Below, piece after piece: positions 1-12,305 of a stretch of 64,000 bases of DNA. Source of the stretch: Iris pallida (Eukaryota > Streptophyta > Magnoliopsida > Asparagales > Iridaceae). Location of the stretch: NCBI GenBank assembly GCA_029216955.1, contig JANAVB010004105.1:47501-111500 (forward strand), read 5' to 3'. Positions within the stretch are counted from its first letter, which is position 1; each line of letters opens with the position of its first letter. A program made the translations under genes and the position numbers. The notes below the pieces were generated by a model. That model searched no databases. It saw only the letters and a list, made by a program, of their open reading frames with translations, and had not been told where the DNA came from.

Positions 1-902
1 TCGAGCAATAAATTTTCTCAAGTCGTACCGTTCTATGCTAGCCCAATTATCGAGCAACATCATCTATCCCAATTTCTTTGAGTCATTTTGTAACTTCCAA
101 AACCAATACTTTTCATGCGCGCTATCATCCAATCGTGCTAACCTTTTGCATAAGATTCATATCATTTTTCCCGATCGAGTCATCCATTCATGCACCTTAG
201 CTTTTTTTTGATTCAATCTATCTTTTCCCTTATCACTTGCATTTCGCGCTCAATGCAAATTCCAATTTCGTGCGCGTCGATTATAATTCTGTTCGAATCA
301 ACTTGTCGAAATCTTCAAGATTATAACTTACTCAATAATACTCGATCTAAGGCTTTGTATACATGTGACACTTGCTGATTGACTCATTGGTACCCCGTAT
401 CCTCAATCGTTCAACATCTCCGAAGCTATCCCATACACCACTCAGGGATGAAGTCATTCAACAAATTCTCGAAACAAGTTTCGAATCATACTTTAGATTT
501 TCGTTCGAGCCCAAGCACGCTCATCTATATCACATCGATGATAACATCGTCTAATGGCACCCTTATCGATAGTCATCCTGTATACTCAATCGAGTCTAAC
601 TCATTGTTGTCCGACACAATTTGAATCTCGCATTCGTCTTTGCTAAGGTCGACACAATTTTTGATGTATATGCCCGACCAGACTTAGCCAACCGTTCTTA
701 TTTGAACTTTTGTTCAACCAAATTTCTTTCGTACATTTTTGTAAAATATTTAGACTTATTGTATGGACATGTCGTGGGATATTTGAGAGAGAGCGCACCA
801 ACGATACTGATTTACGGAAACAACATTAGAGTTTACGGAACATCGGAGTTAGAGAATTCAATCGAAAGTCCAAGGACGTAAAGTCGTGCTCTGATACCAT
901 TA
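1..902 (-). mobile_element. internal leader of gypsy element A
   Basis: This stretch lies just inside the 5' LTR of a minus-strand Ty3/gypsy element, with the PBS at its right end. It is AT-rich, holds only short open frames, and no gag, protease or RT motif is visible. The last bases before the PBS resemble the same position in element C (shared CCAAGGACGTAAAG at about 870-884 and 12408-12421). I read it as the untranslated leader or start of the internal region; the rest of the element lies beyond the left edge. Confidence 0.55.
888..899 (-). other. primer-binding site of element A (initiator Met tRNA type)
   Basis: Read on the minus strand this is TGGTATCAGAGC, the usual plant PBS complementary to the 3' end of initiator tRNA-Met. 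It starts three bases after the LTR end at 903. This fixes the element as minus-strand and its long repeat to the right as the 5' LTR. Confidence 0.78.
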
Positions 903-3596
903 TGTCACGTCCCGCTCCCGTAGGAACGATCGTCCTCGCTAAGGCGTGATGTCGCGTGATCCTGGATTATACACACGCAAGGCAAGTCCATAACAGCCAA
1001 TTATAGGCTAAGCAACGGGGGTCGTCGCACATAAGTCCCAAGTAGAAACATTGAATAGTCAGCAGCGAAAATATTGAAGCAAAACACAAGTCATGTAAAA
1101 TACTCTTTTATTGATATTGAACAAATATTACAATATGGGCACTAGGCCAAATTACAAGTCTCTCAATCTCACTTTTCTCTCATATTATAAGTCACTCTAC
1201 TCTCTCTCATTTTTCAATACAAGCTTCAAGGCGACGAGTGGCAGATTCTGCGGAATGGCGATGTCTATATATTGACCCATATAAGTTCTGACTCCATGCG
1301 GTCGTACGCCTCGAAACGCTAAGGAACTTCGTGCCTCGATGCATCCAAGCGAGCTCCGTACCATCGGGCTTCTACCTGTGCCTGTACATAAAAATTGTGT
1401 GGGAGTCAGTACTCAACTGTACTGGTGGAGTGAGCTTCTCGTCCACCCATACAAAACCTACACGTTCATTTACTTTGTGCAGCTTAATCCCTTTTTTATT
1501 GTCTTTCTAGTCTTGCCTTAGGATCAATTTTAGGATAAAGACACCTTGGCATATATTTGGCAACACAACGACATGGTCGTCCTATGCTCTATTCGTGACT
1601 TCAATACATATTCGAGGCAATGCCTCACCAAGTATAAACTTATGCAAGCTCGGCTGTGCCAAGACTTTTACTTATTTTATGTGCCTCTAGACCATTCTCG
1701 TGCCAATGACGTTTAGGGGACGACTCGTGCTGGTCGTGCCAATAGACTTGATCGTGCTTTAAGATTGAGGCCGTGTCTCCCAAGGATCAACCAGACTTAA
1801 CCAACTTGCCTTACGGCCCTTCCTGACTTAACTCGAGACGACTCGATGATGACGCACATTCATGCCGAAGCACGTATTGCAACCTTATACACCTAACCCG
1901 TGCCGATTCAAGGTTAGCACTTGCTATAAGTTGTCACATCCCAGAACCAGAATACTGGAGAGCGGGGGACAAACACAGCTAGCTACGTATATAGAAGTGT
2001 AATCCACCTCGATATACGGTCACGGCTGTCTAGATGTGTGAGGGTTTATCTACAAGCCATCAGTCTCTTATGGTCAAGAACAAGCCTAGTGTCTCAATCT
2101 CAAGCAATGAATAATAGTTACAAGATGTTAGACCATTATATATTCAATAGTAAGGCGTCCCATACATTTCATATACAGATGATCATGAAGCTAGTCGTAT
2201 AAAATGCGAGGACTAGCAAGAGTTTCAGTCATACATAATCAACCCTAGGATTTGTTAATTATGTTACAGGCTGTAGGCAGACAGTAAGTAAAGTATTCAA
2301 CACGAGCTAACACTTGCTCGGCGGCTAAACGCCTCAAAAGAATAATTTTACAATTAGAGTGGAAGAGAAAAATAAACCCACTCATTGCCAGGGTTTCTTC
2401 TAGTATTCACCATCTGGCTGAAAGGCTAGGAGATCCTCGGGAGCTACTCCGAAATCTTGTCATACAAAACCAGCTGGGTCAGACCCCAGAAGAGCAAGTG
2501 CCACAAGGGAGGCTTCACTTAAGAACTAAAACCAGCATATCAGAAACATAAACAAGAATAATAACAAGATGACATGAAATATGAATAGGGCAATAAATGA
2601 CGAGAGGACGAAGAACTAATCCGGAAGCCAGGTTACAACCCGTAAACCAAATAAAGACCGGGGTTGTAACCCTTCACCTGAACGGAACTAAGTCCCTAAT
2701 CATTTATTACCAAAAGTAAAGCATGAACAAGAATGTCCTGAATTAGACATAAACTGGATCTAGACAAGACTAGACTGGATTGGACTCCATCCAACATTCA
2801 CGACCAAATAATAAGTATGGCTTGATACTTTAACTAACTAGGGTTATCACAAGCCTAGTTACTAACAAGATGCATTGAGATGTTCCAACAGCCACAAGCC
2901 TTGCAGACTTAATCCAGGTTATCTAATTGTAAGTTGAGAGAGTTGGATTAGGTGACTTTGGGGTGCAACACATGACAGTGTGCTGGAAATGTGCCCTACT
3001 CGACGGTAGGCTACAAGTCCAATTAAAGCGCCCAGATGACGGGACTGTCTGTAGCTGGGAAATCTTTTCATGAACTATCTGATCAATCTAGTTGTTAACC
3101 TAGTCAGATTCAATATGAATCCCTGACCGTGGTAACCAGGAATTCATGTCCTAAACATGATACAAGACGAGACATGTAGCTTACACAAGCACAAACACCC
3201 ACGGTGTCAAGACAAGAGTTACTTAGCAAGTCAAGATAGCTGGCGCAACAGCATATCAAGATTATATGTTAGGTTACTTATCAAGTCAAGAGTGCGTCAC
3301 AATAGACCACCATCAAAAATTATCATGTCAAGTTACTTGTCAAGAGTGCACCACGACGGATCACTATCAACAATTATCATGTTACTTGTTACTTGTTAAG
3401 AGTGCGCCTTAATAGGCCACTATCGTGTTCTATCCTTACATTATCATGAATGGGATAAACTTGCATAAAATAGCTAGTAACATATTTTTGAAGCCAAGGA
3501 AAAGATCTACAACTTTCATGTTGAGAGTTGGTAGAAATTATGGCCACAATTCAGCCAAATAGGACATAAAACAACTACAAACAGCCAAAATAGGCA

Positions 3597-3863
3597 CTAT
3601 ACGGCCAGACACTATGTATCTATGCGGACTGGCACTATGAGGCCAGGCACTATATAGCTATGCGGACTGGCACTATGCGGCCAGGCACTATGCAGCTATA
3701 CGGACTGGCACTATGTGGCCAGGCACTATTTATCTATGCGGACTGGCACTATGCGGCCAGGTACTATGCAGCTATGTGGACTGGCACTATGCGGCCAGGC
3801 ACTATGCATTTATGCGGACTGGCACTATGCGGTACTATACAGCCATGCGGACTGGCACTATAT
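3597..3863. repeat. 38-bp minisatellite, left half
   Basis: About seven copies of a unit containing GCGGACTGGCACTATGCGG are arranged head to tail, with period 38 for most copies and 33 for the last full one. The array stops at the edge of LTR F and resumes at 7005. Open frames here are a by-product of the repeat. Confidence 0.88.
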
Positions 3864-4121
3864 TATCACGACCCGCTCCCGAATAATCGGACACGAGTCG
3901 GACACGCCCAGCCTTCATCGTTAGACACGATGAAGTAAGTTGTTTCAATATCTAGGAAAACTACAAGTCCAGATAAGAATGAATATAAACCACAGCATCT
4001 ATAATATCGAATCCCAGAATCAAAGTACATGTCTAAGAGTTATTACATTCATCCAGCTAAAAGGAATGTAAAGTCTGATAGTCTCAAGTACAATAGAAAA
4101 TAAACTGCTACGAGTAAGATA

Positions 4122-4222
4122 CTAGGCTTCCTCATCCTCTAAGTCCAGAGCAACTCCAGCTGGCTCTACTGCATCTATAGGCTTTCGGCCATAGTAGGTG
4201 TCATATAATGTCTCCATCTCAC
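4122..4222 (-). other. putative terminal exon of LTR-encoded ORF, copy F
   Basis: After a CAG acceptor (minus strand, reading leftward from 4222) the frame stays open for about 32 codons, rich in Asp and Glu, with a TYYG core, and ends in TAG at 4122-4124. Homologous segments in LTRs G, L2, K and D keep the same phase and end in a stop despite much sequence change and length differences of whole codons. I do not recognise the peptide. Expression and splicing are inferred. Confidence 0.5.
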
Positions 4223-4737
4223 CTGTAACATATCCTAGTCAGGAGCGGAGCAAAGTACAGTTCTAGGTAATGAACAAGAATATCATCGTATGGAAATAAG
4301 TACAGGAGAACATGAAATATGAGATACAGAAATGAACATAAAAGTACAGAAATGTAAAGTACATGAAATAAAATACAGGAAATAGAGTACAGGAAATGAA
4401 GTACATGAATGTAACCATGAACCTGAAGTACAAGACATGACATATGTACAATATTTGAAATACAACTAGCCTATGTGACCGGTTGGGGTGAGTACAGGAA
4501 CATGTACAGGAGTACATGAATATCGGTACGGCTTAGGGCCCGCGTGCACGATGCGAGGCCTAAGCTATCTACATGAATATAGTAACCGGGTTTGGTCACA
4601 TAGTTAGTGTATTTTCCCTCCCGACACAAGTAAATACAAGAACAGGAAAGTACAAGGGTACAAGATATCGTGTCATGACGTGTCATCAAGAGGAGTACAA
4701 GATATGTAAATGCACAAGACCATAGAAAAGTACTTGC

Positions 4738-4782
4738 CTTGCTCCAGGAAATCAAGTGTAATAGATGGAGCTGGATGTCCTC
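4738..4782 (-). other. putative 45-nt upstream exon with GC donor, copy F
   Basis: Reading leftward, the 45-nt segment ends AGCAAG and is followed by GCAAGTAC, a good match to the plant GC-type 5' splice site. Joining it across about 515 bp to the segment at 4122-4222 keeps an open frame. The acceptor before it is degenerate here (ACAT where copies G and L2 have ACAG). Copy G has the same 45-nt length and 3' phase. Confidence 0.45.
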
Positions 4783-6644
4783 ATGTTTTAAATGATTAAC
4801 ACGTTGATTAATTTCTAAATAATACTCATTAGTTATGACTAGCTAGCTAAACCTTACCATCTATAAATTTAAACTAGGTAAAAGAAATTAGCTAATAAGT
4901 TAGCTAACTCAATTTTTTTACTTATATAGCTAAATATTCATTCATAGTAATTAATCAACATAATATTCTATCTTAATAGTATTTAGATAAAAACTTATTT
5001 AATACCATTTATAAAAATATACTTATTAATTATATGCTAACCAAATTCTTAAACTTAGTTAACCAGCCAACTCATGAAGTCTTTAGATAAAACAATTGAA
5101 TACACCTGATCCCTTCCATAAAAGCATTTGCAAAGCCAACCCTAAAACCTGTGGGTAACTAACTTACCAAGAATGATCTCAAGGTTAAAGTATTCATTCG
5201 AACTCATGGCTACAATATCCAAGTTTAAACACAAATACTAAACTCATAGTTTAGAAAGGGCAGATCATAACAAAAATCCAGTCTCACAAGAATCTAATCC
5301 AGCTCCCTGTCAAGTAAACTCCTTCCAAGCACCACATCATCAATCTATCCGAAATATATAAAGAACCAAAAGAATGGATACACAACAGATAAAGAAGAAT
5401 GAAAACACATAAAAGAAGGGCCCTGCATATTTCGAACCACAAATTAACTTAATGGAAGTCAAAGTCATTTATAGGGTCTGCCCCAATCCTTCACAGTAAA
5501 AAGAATAACTAAAGGAAAATATTTATACAAACAAAAAGAGTTTTAGAATTTCCAAGCAGCTACCAAAGCCAACACACGAAATGCATCCCTTCCCACACTT
5601 GGACACGATCACAACAAAACCGATACGAACCCGAGATTATGCACGAACGATTCAGGCAACCCAAAAATCTAACTAAACACCACGGCAACCCGACACAACT
5701 GCAACTGGACACAATCACGAACGTCCCTGCACCCGTCCTCCATATACACTCCCATTAAAATCTAGTTATAGAGTAAAGCATATACAGAAGCTAAGTATCA
5801 AAATACCTGAAGATAATGATTCTGATCTGGAGTCGATACACCTATAGGACACAGACACAACTGTCCATTCGTGTCCGGAAGGATCTCAGCTCTGTTCAGA
5901 CATTACAACAAACAGAAAGAATGCAAAACAGAGGAGTTAAATTCTGAATATCGATCACTAAAAATCGATGACAGAAAACTCAACCAAAAATCAACTTACT
6001 CGAAATGGAACATAGTACTTCCAATTCTAATCCAGAAATTCGAATCAAGCAACTCAATTCTCTGTTCAAAAATTAATCGAAAATCGTAACACTTTGTCAA
6101 GAATACACAAATTCTCACTGGGATCGATCATCTCAAATCGAAATTTACCGATCAACAAAGTATAATTGAGTCGAAAGGAACTTACCACCAGGGAAGTACT
6201 CAGGATACGATCACTGAACTATCGATCGATCAATCGATCAATCGACTCCCACAGAGGCTGGCGAGATCAGAAAGTTGGATCGAGAAATCAGATCGATTTC
6301 ATCTCAACGGGAATTAGAAGAAAGTAAATCGGAACTCACTACTGGATAGATCGCCGAGATAACTCGCACTCTCCCGAAGTCGCAGTTGATGAAGAACTCG
6401 CCGGGGAAGAAGTGCAGCCTCCGACCGCCGCTGTCGCCGCACGCTGGGATCCGTCTTCAGAATGGTCGAGAGACACTCGACGACGGTGAGCTTCTATGTT
6501 GTCGTCAAGTCCGTCGGAGAGGGAGCATCCTCACCGCCGCCATCACCAGGAAATTAGGTTTTGGGTCGGCTGAGCAAAGGTTTGGGACTGATCTCTAAGC
6601 TCGGAAGAAATTTCTGAGAGAAAAAGAATGAGTGATGAGCTCAG

Positions 6645-6675
<31 letters not shown>

Positions 6676-6999
6676 GTTTATAACTAAAGAGTGCACATTT
6701 TGCACTTTAGTCCCCCCGCCTCCAAAAGGTTTCAAAGTAGTCCTTCCTTTAAAGCAAAACTTACAAAAACACCCCCTTCCTTTCATTATTACACTGAGTG
6801 CAGAAAATCAGTTAGAAAGAAAGAGTGAGTGGTGGGCCACAAGTTTGTTTGTTACAACAAACTTTCAAATTCAAATTCCTGCTCCTAATTTCCTTCCCTT
6901 CAAAATATTCATAAAATTTATATATATAAAAATGTAATGAAACATTATTATTATTATTAACAACTTTAAAAACCTCGAAAATGGAAAAGTGGAGTTACA

Positions 7000-7190
7000 T
7001 ATACAACCATGCGGACTGGCACTATGCGGCACTATGCAGCCATGCAGACTGGAACTATGCGGTACTATACAGCCATGTAGACTGGCACTATACAGCCATA
7101 CGGACTGGCATTATGCAGCACTATGCAGCCATACTGACTGGCACTATACGGTACTATGCAGCCATGCAAACTGGCACTATTTATCGTCCC
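7000..7190. repeat. 33-bp minisatellite, right half
   Basis: About six copies of a roughly 33-bp unit related to the array at 3597-3863 (CATGCGGACTGGCACTATG core) follow LTR F. They belong to the same array, split by the LTR insertion. Confidence 0.85.
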
Positions 7191-7827
7191 TGCCAGAACT
7201 AGGACAGATGAACATAGAAGATGTCCAAAACTTGTTTTGGCCATAACTTCCTCAAAACAAGTCAAAATCTAACTTTTTAAAGGTCAAAATTGTGTAAAAT
7301 CGAATTTTCTACAATATAGAACAATCAAAACATGAAAATAAAGAAGTTTGATATATCAAAACCCAAGAAAATCGAAAATGACACAAACTTAGATCTACAA
7401 AGATTCCTTCATCTAACCAAAGAACTCCAAGTTCTAAAGAGGCTTAGAATCAAGAGGAAAAGATAAAGGGACAATAAAATCTAAGATCCATCATGAAAAA
7501 AGATTATACTTGCCTAAGGTCTCTAGATTGGTGGGAGAGTAATGGAGAAGAAGGTGAAGAAATGAATGGAAGTAATGAAGAGAGAAAAAGGGGTGGTTAG
7601 GTTTTATAAAGAGAGGAGATGGTTCAACATGTTGAACCAACCATCAAAATAAACCAAACCAAGACATCCAAAGCAAGTCAAGTTGGACCAAACCAACCCA
7701 AGGTCAGCCCTAGTCAAGATACATCAAGGCAACCCATAAAAAAATACAAAAATACAGTAAAATAAAATACAGGTCAAAATTTGTATACATACACTGGAAA
7801 TACGTATAACGAAAAATAAAAGTGACA
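7191..7827. other. remainder of element E, no gene seen
   Basis: AT-rich sequence continuing from the minisatellite to the E boundary at 7827. I see no protein motif, RNA gene or further repeat boundary. Confidence 0.5.
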
Positions 7828-8232
7828 TAAGAATACCTTGTTAACCCAACTCGTAACTTGCTCGTACTCGACACAATCTAAAGGAATACACGCGGATAGC
7901 CGCTCTTATGCCGACACATCTATATTAGCGGTCACTAGCAATGTCAAGCTATATTAGCTATACTGGATCTTTGCATACGGGGACCATTCGCATGCGAGGT
8001 ACGATCTCCTATCGAATGACCCACAGCCTATATTGCAACGGTTCATTTCAATCGACTCATACTGTCGATGAAGGCCATACAATATCTATAATTTCTCCTA
8101 GGCTGACACGAACCCGGCGTCCCGGGATCGTTCGAGGAATTCACCTTACGTGCAAGTTGTCCAATAACCATGCAAGACTCAATTCGATCTACCAATTCTT
8201 TCCTTAATTATGATCATGCTTTCCAACTTTCT

Positions 8233-8361
8233 ATCGAGACTCCCAAGTAGCGGGATCGATCTCGTAAACTTCCTTATCGAGACTCCCAAGTAGCGGAACC
8301 GATCTCGTGAACTTCTTCATCGAGACTCCCAAGTAGTGGAACCGATCTCGGCGACAACTAG
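8233..8361. repeat. 43-bp direct repeat, three copies, in LTR A
   Basis: The phrase ATCGAGACTCCCAAGTAG recurs at 8233, 8276 and 8319, each followed by a diverged GATCTCG block, giving an exact 43-bp period. Confidence 0.85.
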
Positions 8362-9266
8362 TCGTGTGAACTTCTATCCTTTGAGATCCAAGGAACGACT
8401 ACTAAGTACTCTTCCATCTTAACTTGAATAGAACATGTTCCTTTGACCGTGGCATGCTTTTTCTTAAACCAACTGTGGCTCGTGCCTTAGAAAATCCTTG
8501 GTCTCTAGGTGACACTATCGCTCAAGTCACATACTTTATATGACGAGCCTTGAGATCGTGGGACTATGTGACTTGACAACCGCAAATAACATGGGACAGT
8601 GCTTGCTATGACTTCGATAGCCCAGCAAAGCTCTTGTCTAACTTACTCGTGCAACTACTTGACTAGCAAAAGCTATGCCAAGCCTTGCATCGAGAGAACC
8701 TACTGTGCACGCGTTTGACTTGAACAACCAAGCACTTTGGGTCCCTAGACATACGCCACAAGCCATGCACTGCAGCGTGCACTGTAACTTAACCCATGGG
8801 ACGAGAAAGGCAATGCCAAGCCCTGGATAATGGGACCATGCATGCTTTATCAAGCATTTACGTGGGCGACGCCTATGACTTAGGATAGTTAGGCTAGTTC
8901 TAGCATTGTCGCAACTTAGACCAACTTAGGCCAACTTTCTTCTCCCAAGCCACGGGACGAAAGACCGAGTGTCATTTGAAAACACGCTGAGCAAACTTCT
9001 AAGCCGACCGTAGGACCTTTCCAAATTCTAACTCAGTCTGACCCAAGTTAGGATTATTTTCTTAGCTATATGGATGCATCTCTTTTATTATCAAGCCTAC
9101 TTATGTATTTGAAAACTTTTATTTTATTAGTGTGAAGACCAACCTGAGGCAAGTTCACCGAAGCCACCTACCTGAGCGAGTCTTCGAGCAAGCCGTTGCA
9201 TGGCTAGGTCCGAACACCATCGCCGTTTCGATTCCTCCGATTGACTGAGCGGGACAGGGCACTACA

Positions 9267-9760
9267 ATTGACTAGTTGTCTTAGGTTTGACCTAGTTTGA
9301 CTAGAATAGTTGACCAGAGTTGACCAAGAGTTGACTTTAGCCTAAAATGACCTAGATTCATATAGAATGCATTGTAAACTTCTTTTATTTCATATTAGAC
9401 ACTTTGTAACCTATGGTTCCTCTAAATAGGACTCAGTTACTCCGGTTCGGACATCTTTTCTTATCAGCTGTTCAGATTATCAGGCGAGTACATTCTCTGA
9501 CCGTTTCATACTTGCTAGGAATTATATTCTTGTTATAGATTAATTTACTTGATGTTGTCACGATGTTATCACGGATTAGTACTATATAGATCTTTTCATG
9601 AGATGTTATCTCCCTCGGATTCATCGAATACATCATGTCATATGCTTTTTACGAACATCATGTATTCTTTGGACTATTATTATTCATGTACACTCATGTG
9701 CTCTTATGTACTCTCATGATCTCATGAGCTTCATGTATAAACTTTCATGTACAATAACAT
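9267..9760. other. non-coding flank with a TTGAC (W-box) cluster
   Basis: This segment lies between LTR A and the broken RT of element C. It is AT-rich with no usable ORF. Six TTGAC motifs in one orientation occur within 9267-9345. It may be LTR or internal sequence of another element; I see no clear LTR ends. Confidence 0.5.
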
Positions 9761-10450
9761 AACCTGTCTAGATCCTTGTGTCGACTGTAATGCCTTCGGA
9801 TGAAATAATGTGTCCGAGAAATGCGACGCTGCTCAGCCAAAATTCATACATGCTCCGCTTCACATACAATTGATTTTTTCGAAGGATCTGAAGCACGGTC
9901 CGCAGATGCTCAGCATTTTATCGCATGTTCTTCGAGTAGTCGAGTATATCATCGATGAAGACTACTATAAACATGTCGAGGAAGTGTCGAAATATCCGAT
10001 TCATTAAATCTATAAAAATAGCTGGGACGTTCGTTAGGCAGAATGGCATTACCAGGAATTTGTAATGGCCGTATCAAGTGTGGAAGGCTGACTTCGACAC
10101 ATCGTCCGGCTTAATCTTGAGTTGATGGTAACCTGAGCTAAGATCAATTTTAGAAAATACTGATACGCCCTGTAACTGATCGAACAGGTCGTCTATGCGG
10201 GGCAATGGATATTTGTTCCGGACGGTGGCCTTGTTTAGCTCTCGACAATCGATACAAAGATGCATTGAGGCATCCTTTTTCTTGACAAACAATACGGGCG
10301 CTCCCCATGGCGAGACACTAGGCCGTATAAATCCTTTATCGAGCAACTCTTACAATTGTACTTTGAGTTCGTTAATCTCTGTAGGGGCCATTTTGTACGG
10401 AGCTTTAGAGATCGGTTGGGTATCGGGGAATGTGTCAATGGTGAACTCTA
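9761..10450 (-). pseudogene. Ty3/gypsy reverse transcriptase fragment, element C
   Basis: Minus-strand frames encode gypsy RT motifs in order: a [20 protein letters not shown] block, a [12 protein letters not shown] block, a [12 protein letters not shown] block, then a FIDDIL box standing for YVDD, and a [11 protein letters not shown] block near the left end. The open frame at 10074-10346 covers the middle. Upstream there is an in-frame stop just before the LDKGF block, and another stop follows the FIDDIL box. Similarity ends near 9760, so RNase H and integrase are missing. It is a dead fragment. The long gap to chromovirus G and the opposite strand show it is a separate insertion. Confidence 0.85.
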
Positions 10451-11040
10451 TCTCTCAATCAGGTGGCATACCGGACAGCTTGTTCGAAAATACATCTGGA
10501 AATTCTGCCACAACGTCAGCCTGACCCACATTTGTACTATCCTATCTTATGTCTCGAACAGACGCTAAATAGCCTTCGCATCCGGAATGCAGCATCCTTC
10601 GAACCGATATTGTCGAGATCACCATACAGGTCGACGACGTCTCATCACACGAATAGCAGAATTCAGGCACTCCAGGTATACGAAAGGTGATCGTCTTTTT
10701 GGCACAGTCGATGGTTGCATTACACGGACCGAGCCAATCCATTCCTAGAATGATATCGTAGTCCTTAATGTCTAGGACTATTGTATCGAGACCTACCTTT
10801 TGACCACCTATATACAGATGATTCCATCTCCACAGGCTAAGTTTACAAGTAGTGACGTGCCCGACGGTATGTTGACGCTAAGATTAAGGCCTAACGGTAT
10901 CATATGGAATTTGTGTTCAGCGACAAAATTTGTTGATATAAAGCTATGTGCAGCACCTGAATCAAACAGTACATGAGCAGGTTTGTTAATGAAATACAAT
11001 ATACATGTCATGACTATGTCAGATACGAATGCTTCATCCC
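10451..11040 (-). pseudogene. Ty3/gypsy aspartic protease region, element C
   Basis: The protease active-site block HVLFDSGAAHSFIS is encoded near 10945-10975 on the minus strand, in the same open frame (10808-11284) as the upstream zinc-knuckle segment. The LFDSGA form is typical of gypsy retropepsins, which cleave the gag-pol polyprotein. The frame is broken before RT, where the remaining sequence is spread over shifted frames around 10542-10742. The element cannot make a full polyprotein. Confidence 0.8.
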
Positions 11041-12305
11041 GGATCATGGCGTAGACGCGGTTCTGGGCATTGGGGCAACGATCTTGGCCATTTTGTGGCG
11101 TGGTCTGTGGAGCCCGAGGTGCTTGGCCTCGGTTTTGTTGGTGTTGTGGGGGGCGTTGGTTCGGCCTAGCTTTCGGGCAGTTCTTTACGACGTGATCTGT
11201 TCGGCCGCACATGAACCATGCTCCATTCTTCGATCGGCATTCATTGATCATGTTCCTCTCCTCATGGCAGTAATTACAGAACACTCGGTTCCTCCCCTGG
11301 TTGCCGCCTCAGTTGCCGTGGTTTAAATACTTATGCACATAGTTACCTCCTGGGTTGCCATGGCGCTTGTTATTGTAGATATTAACAGTCCTATGGCGAC
11401 CGGGGGGTATTGAGGCTCGAGACGAAGGGCGTGGTTGAGTGACTCGCCCATTGTTTGATACTTGGTCACTGTCACATAAGCAGAAATAGAAGGCCTCAGG
11501 CCTACTTCGCTATCTTCGTGCTCGACTTGCTGCCGTTGGTAGGTAGACACCAGCAAATCAAGCCAACTTGTTGAATTCTGCAGCATACTTATGTACCGTC
11601 TTATTTTCTTATTTTAGCTACATGAACTCGTTTTCCTTCGCCTAACGGATCGCCGCAGTTAAGTACTCGACTTCGAAGGCCTTGTAGAACATAGCCCAGG
11701 AGATCGGCACGATGGAATCATCGTGATGAATAGCTTATTTTTGTACCGCCCACCAGTCGTACGTGTTCAATCGAAGTTGAAGTTGAGTGCAAGCGACATT
11801 CTTTGCCTCATCGATGCTGAGGAGCTCAAAGTTATCTTTAATCTCGTCTAACCAGTCGATTGCAAGGGAAGGATCTTCGGTGCCGAAGAAGGAAGTGCGA
11901 AACACCTTCTTGAAGTTGGTATAGTCGAAGGTGTTATTCTCTGGTAGCATAAGCTGAGACGAAGGATCCCCGGGTGCGACTTCAATGTTTGCACCAACTG
12001 TTATAGCGTATCAAGTTGCCCTTGCTGCATCTTGAACTGTGCTTTGAACCGGGCTTCAAATTGGGCCTATCACCTTTCGGACTACAGGCACAGCTTCTCG
12101 CTTTCTTATTAGAATGTTACGGCCTGCCTCTGCTGTATTTCGAGATATGCAGCATTCGTTCCATAGGATTACTGGAAGGTTTGACTTCGATAGGCATTAT
12201 CCTCATTGGGTTGACGGAAGGCTCGGCTTTAGAACTACTCGAGCTGCTGGAAGCGCCCGTCTCGCGCTCTGCCCGAGGTTCCGCAACTCCTAGGAAAAAA
12301 GACAA
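11041..12305 (-). pseudogene. Ty3/gypsy gag remnant, element C
   Basis: On the minus strand a Ser-rich amino-terminal segment (12117-12305) is followed by a capsid-like block at 11735-11950, with a DPSLAIDWLDEIKDNF stretch as in gypsy gag (retrotrans_gag). Several stops follow around 11600-11735. A Cys-rich nucleocapsid segment follows at about 11150-11284, where a second CCHC-like knuckle has lost its first Cys (FMCGRTDHVVKNC). The order gag, protease, RT runs leftward from the LTR at 12440, as expected for an intact layout. Multiple stops and shifts make it non-functional. Confidence 0.78.

Larger units (their letters stand above)
3864..6999 (-). mobile_element. solo LTR F (3.1 kb) inserted in the minisatellite
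   Basis: On the minus strand it runs from TGTAACTCC (6999) to GGGTCGTGATA (3864). The flanks are TATAT (3859-3863) and TATAC (7000-7004), a 5-bp target duplication with one mismatch. Both sides return to the same minisatellite. Its end is closely related to the ends of the plus-strand LTRs at 33549 and 33922. It has a CT-rich tract at 6645-6670, a GC-rich leader-like part at 6360-6600 and the conserved exon pair described separately. No internal region is left. Confidence 0.8.
1932..7827 (-). mobile_element. LTR-like element E inserted in LTR A
   Basis: The insert starts TGTCAC and ends GTGACA. It is flanked by TAAGT (1927-1931) and TAAGA (7828-7832), a 5-bp target duplication with one mismatch. 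The flanks rejoin to give continuous homology with the related solo LTR. Without nested LTR F it is about 2.75 kb, has no recognisable protein domain and contains a minisatellite. It is most likely a solo LTR of another gypsy family; a non-autonomous element is possible. Confidence 0.62.
903..9266 (-). mobile_element. 5' LTR of gypsy element A, interrupted by nested insertions
   Basis: On the minus strand the repeat begins TGTAGTGCCCTGTCCCGC at 9266 and ends CGGGACGTGACA at 903, the TG...CA form of an LTR. It is homologous along its length to the plus-strand solo LTR at 26293-28659. Removing the insertion at 1932-7827 leaves about 2.46 kb against 2.37 kb for that copy. A 43-bp tandem repeat lies at 8233-8361. 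The matching 3' LTR is outside the window, so no target duplication can be tested. Confidence 0.8.

Noticed and set aside
1..881. Small ORFs at the left edge
   Set aside because: Short, overlapping and motif-free frames in the leader of gypsy element A.
3660..3938. Repetitive ORFs in the minisatellite
   Set aside because: Frames are created by the 38-bp repeat and differ between overlapping frames; the array at 7000 gives similar artefacts.
8233..8361. CRISPR-like array
   Set aside because: Three direct repeats without unique spacers in a plant LTR; a simple tandem repeat.
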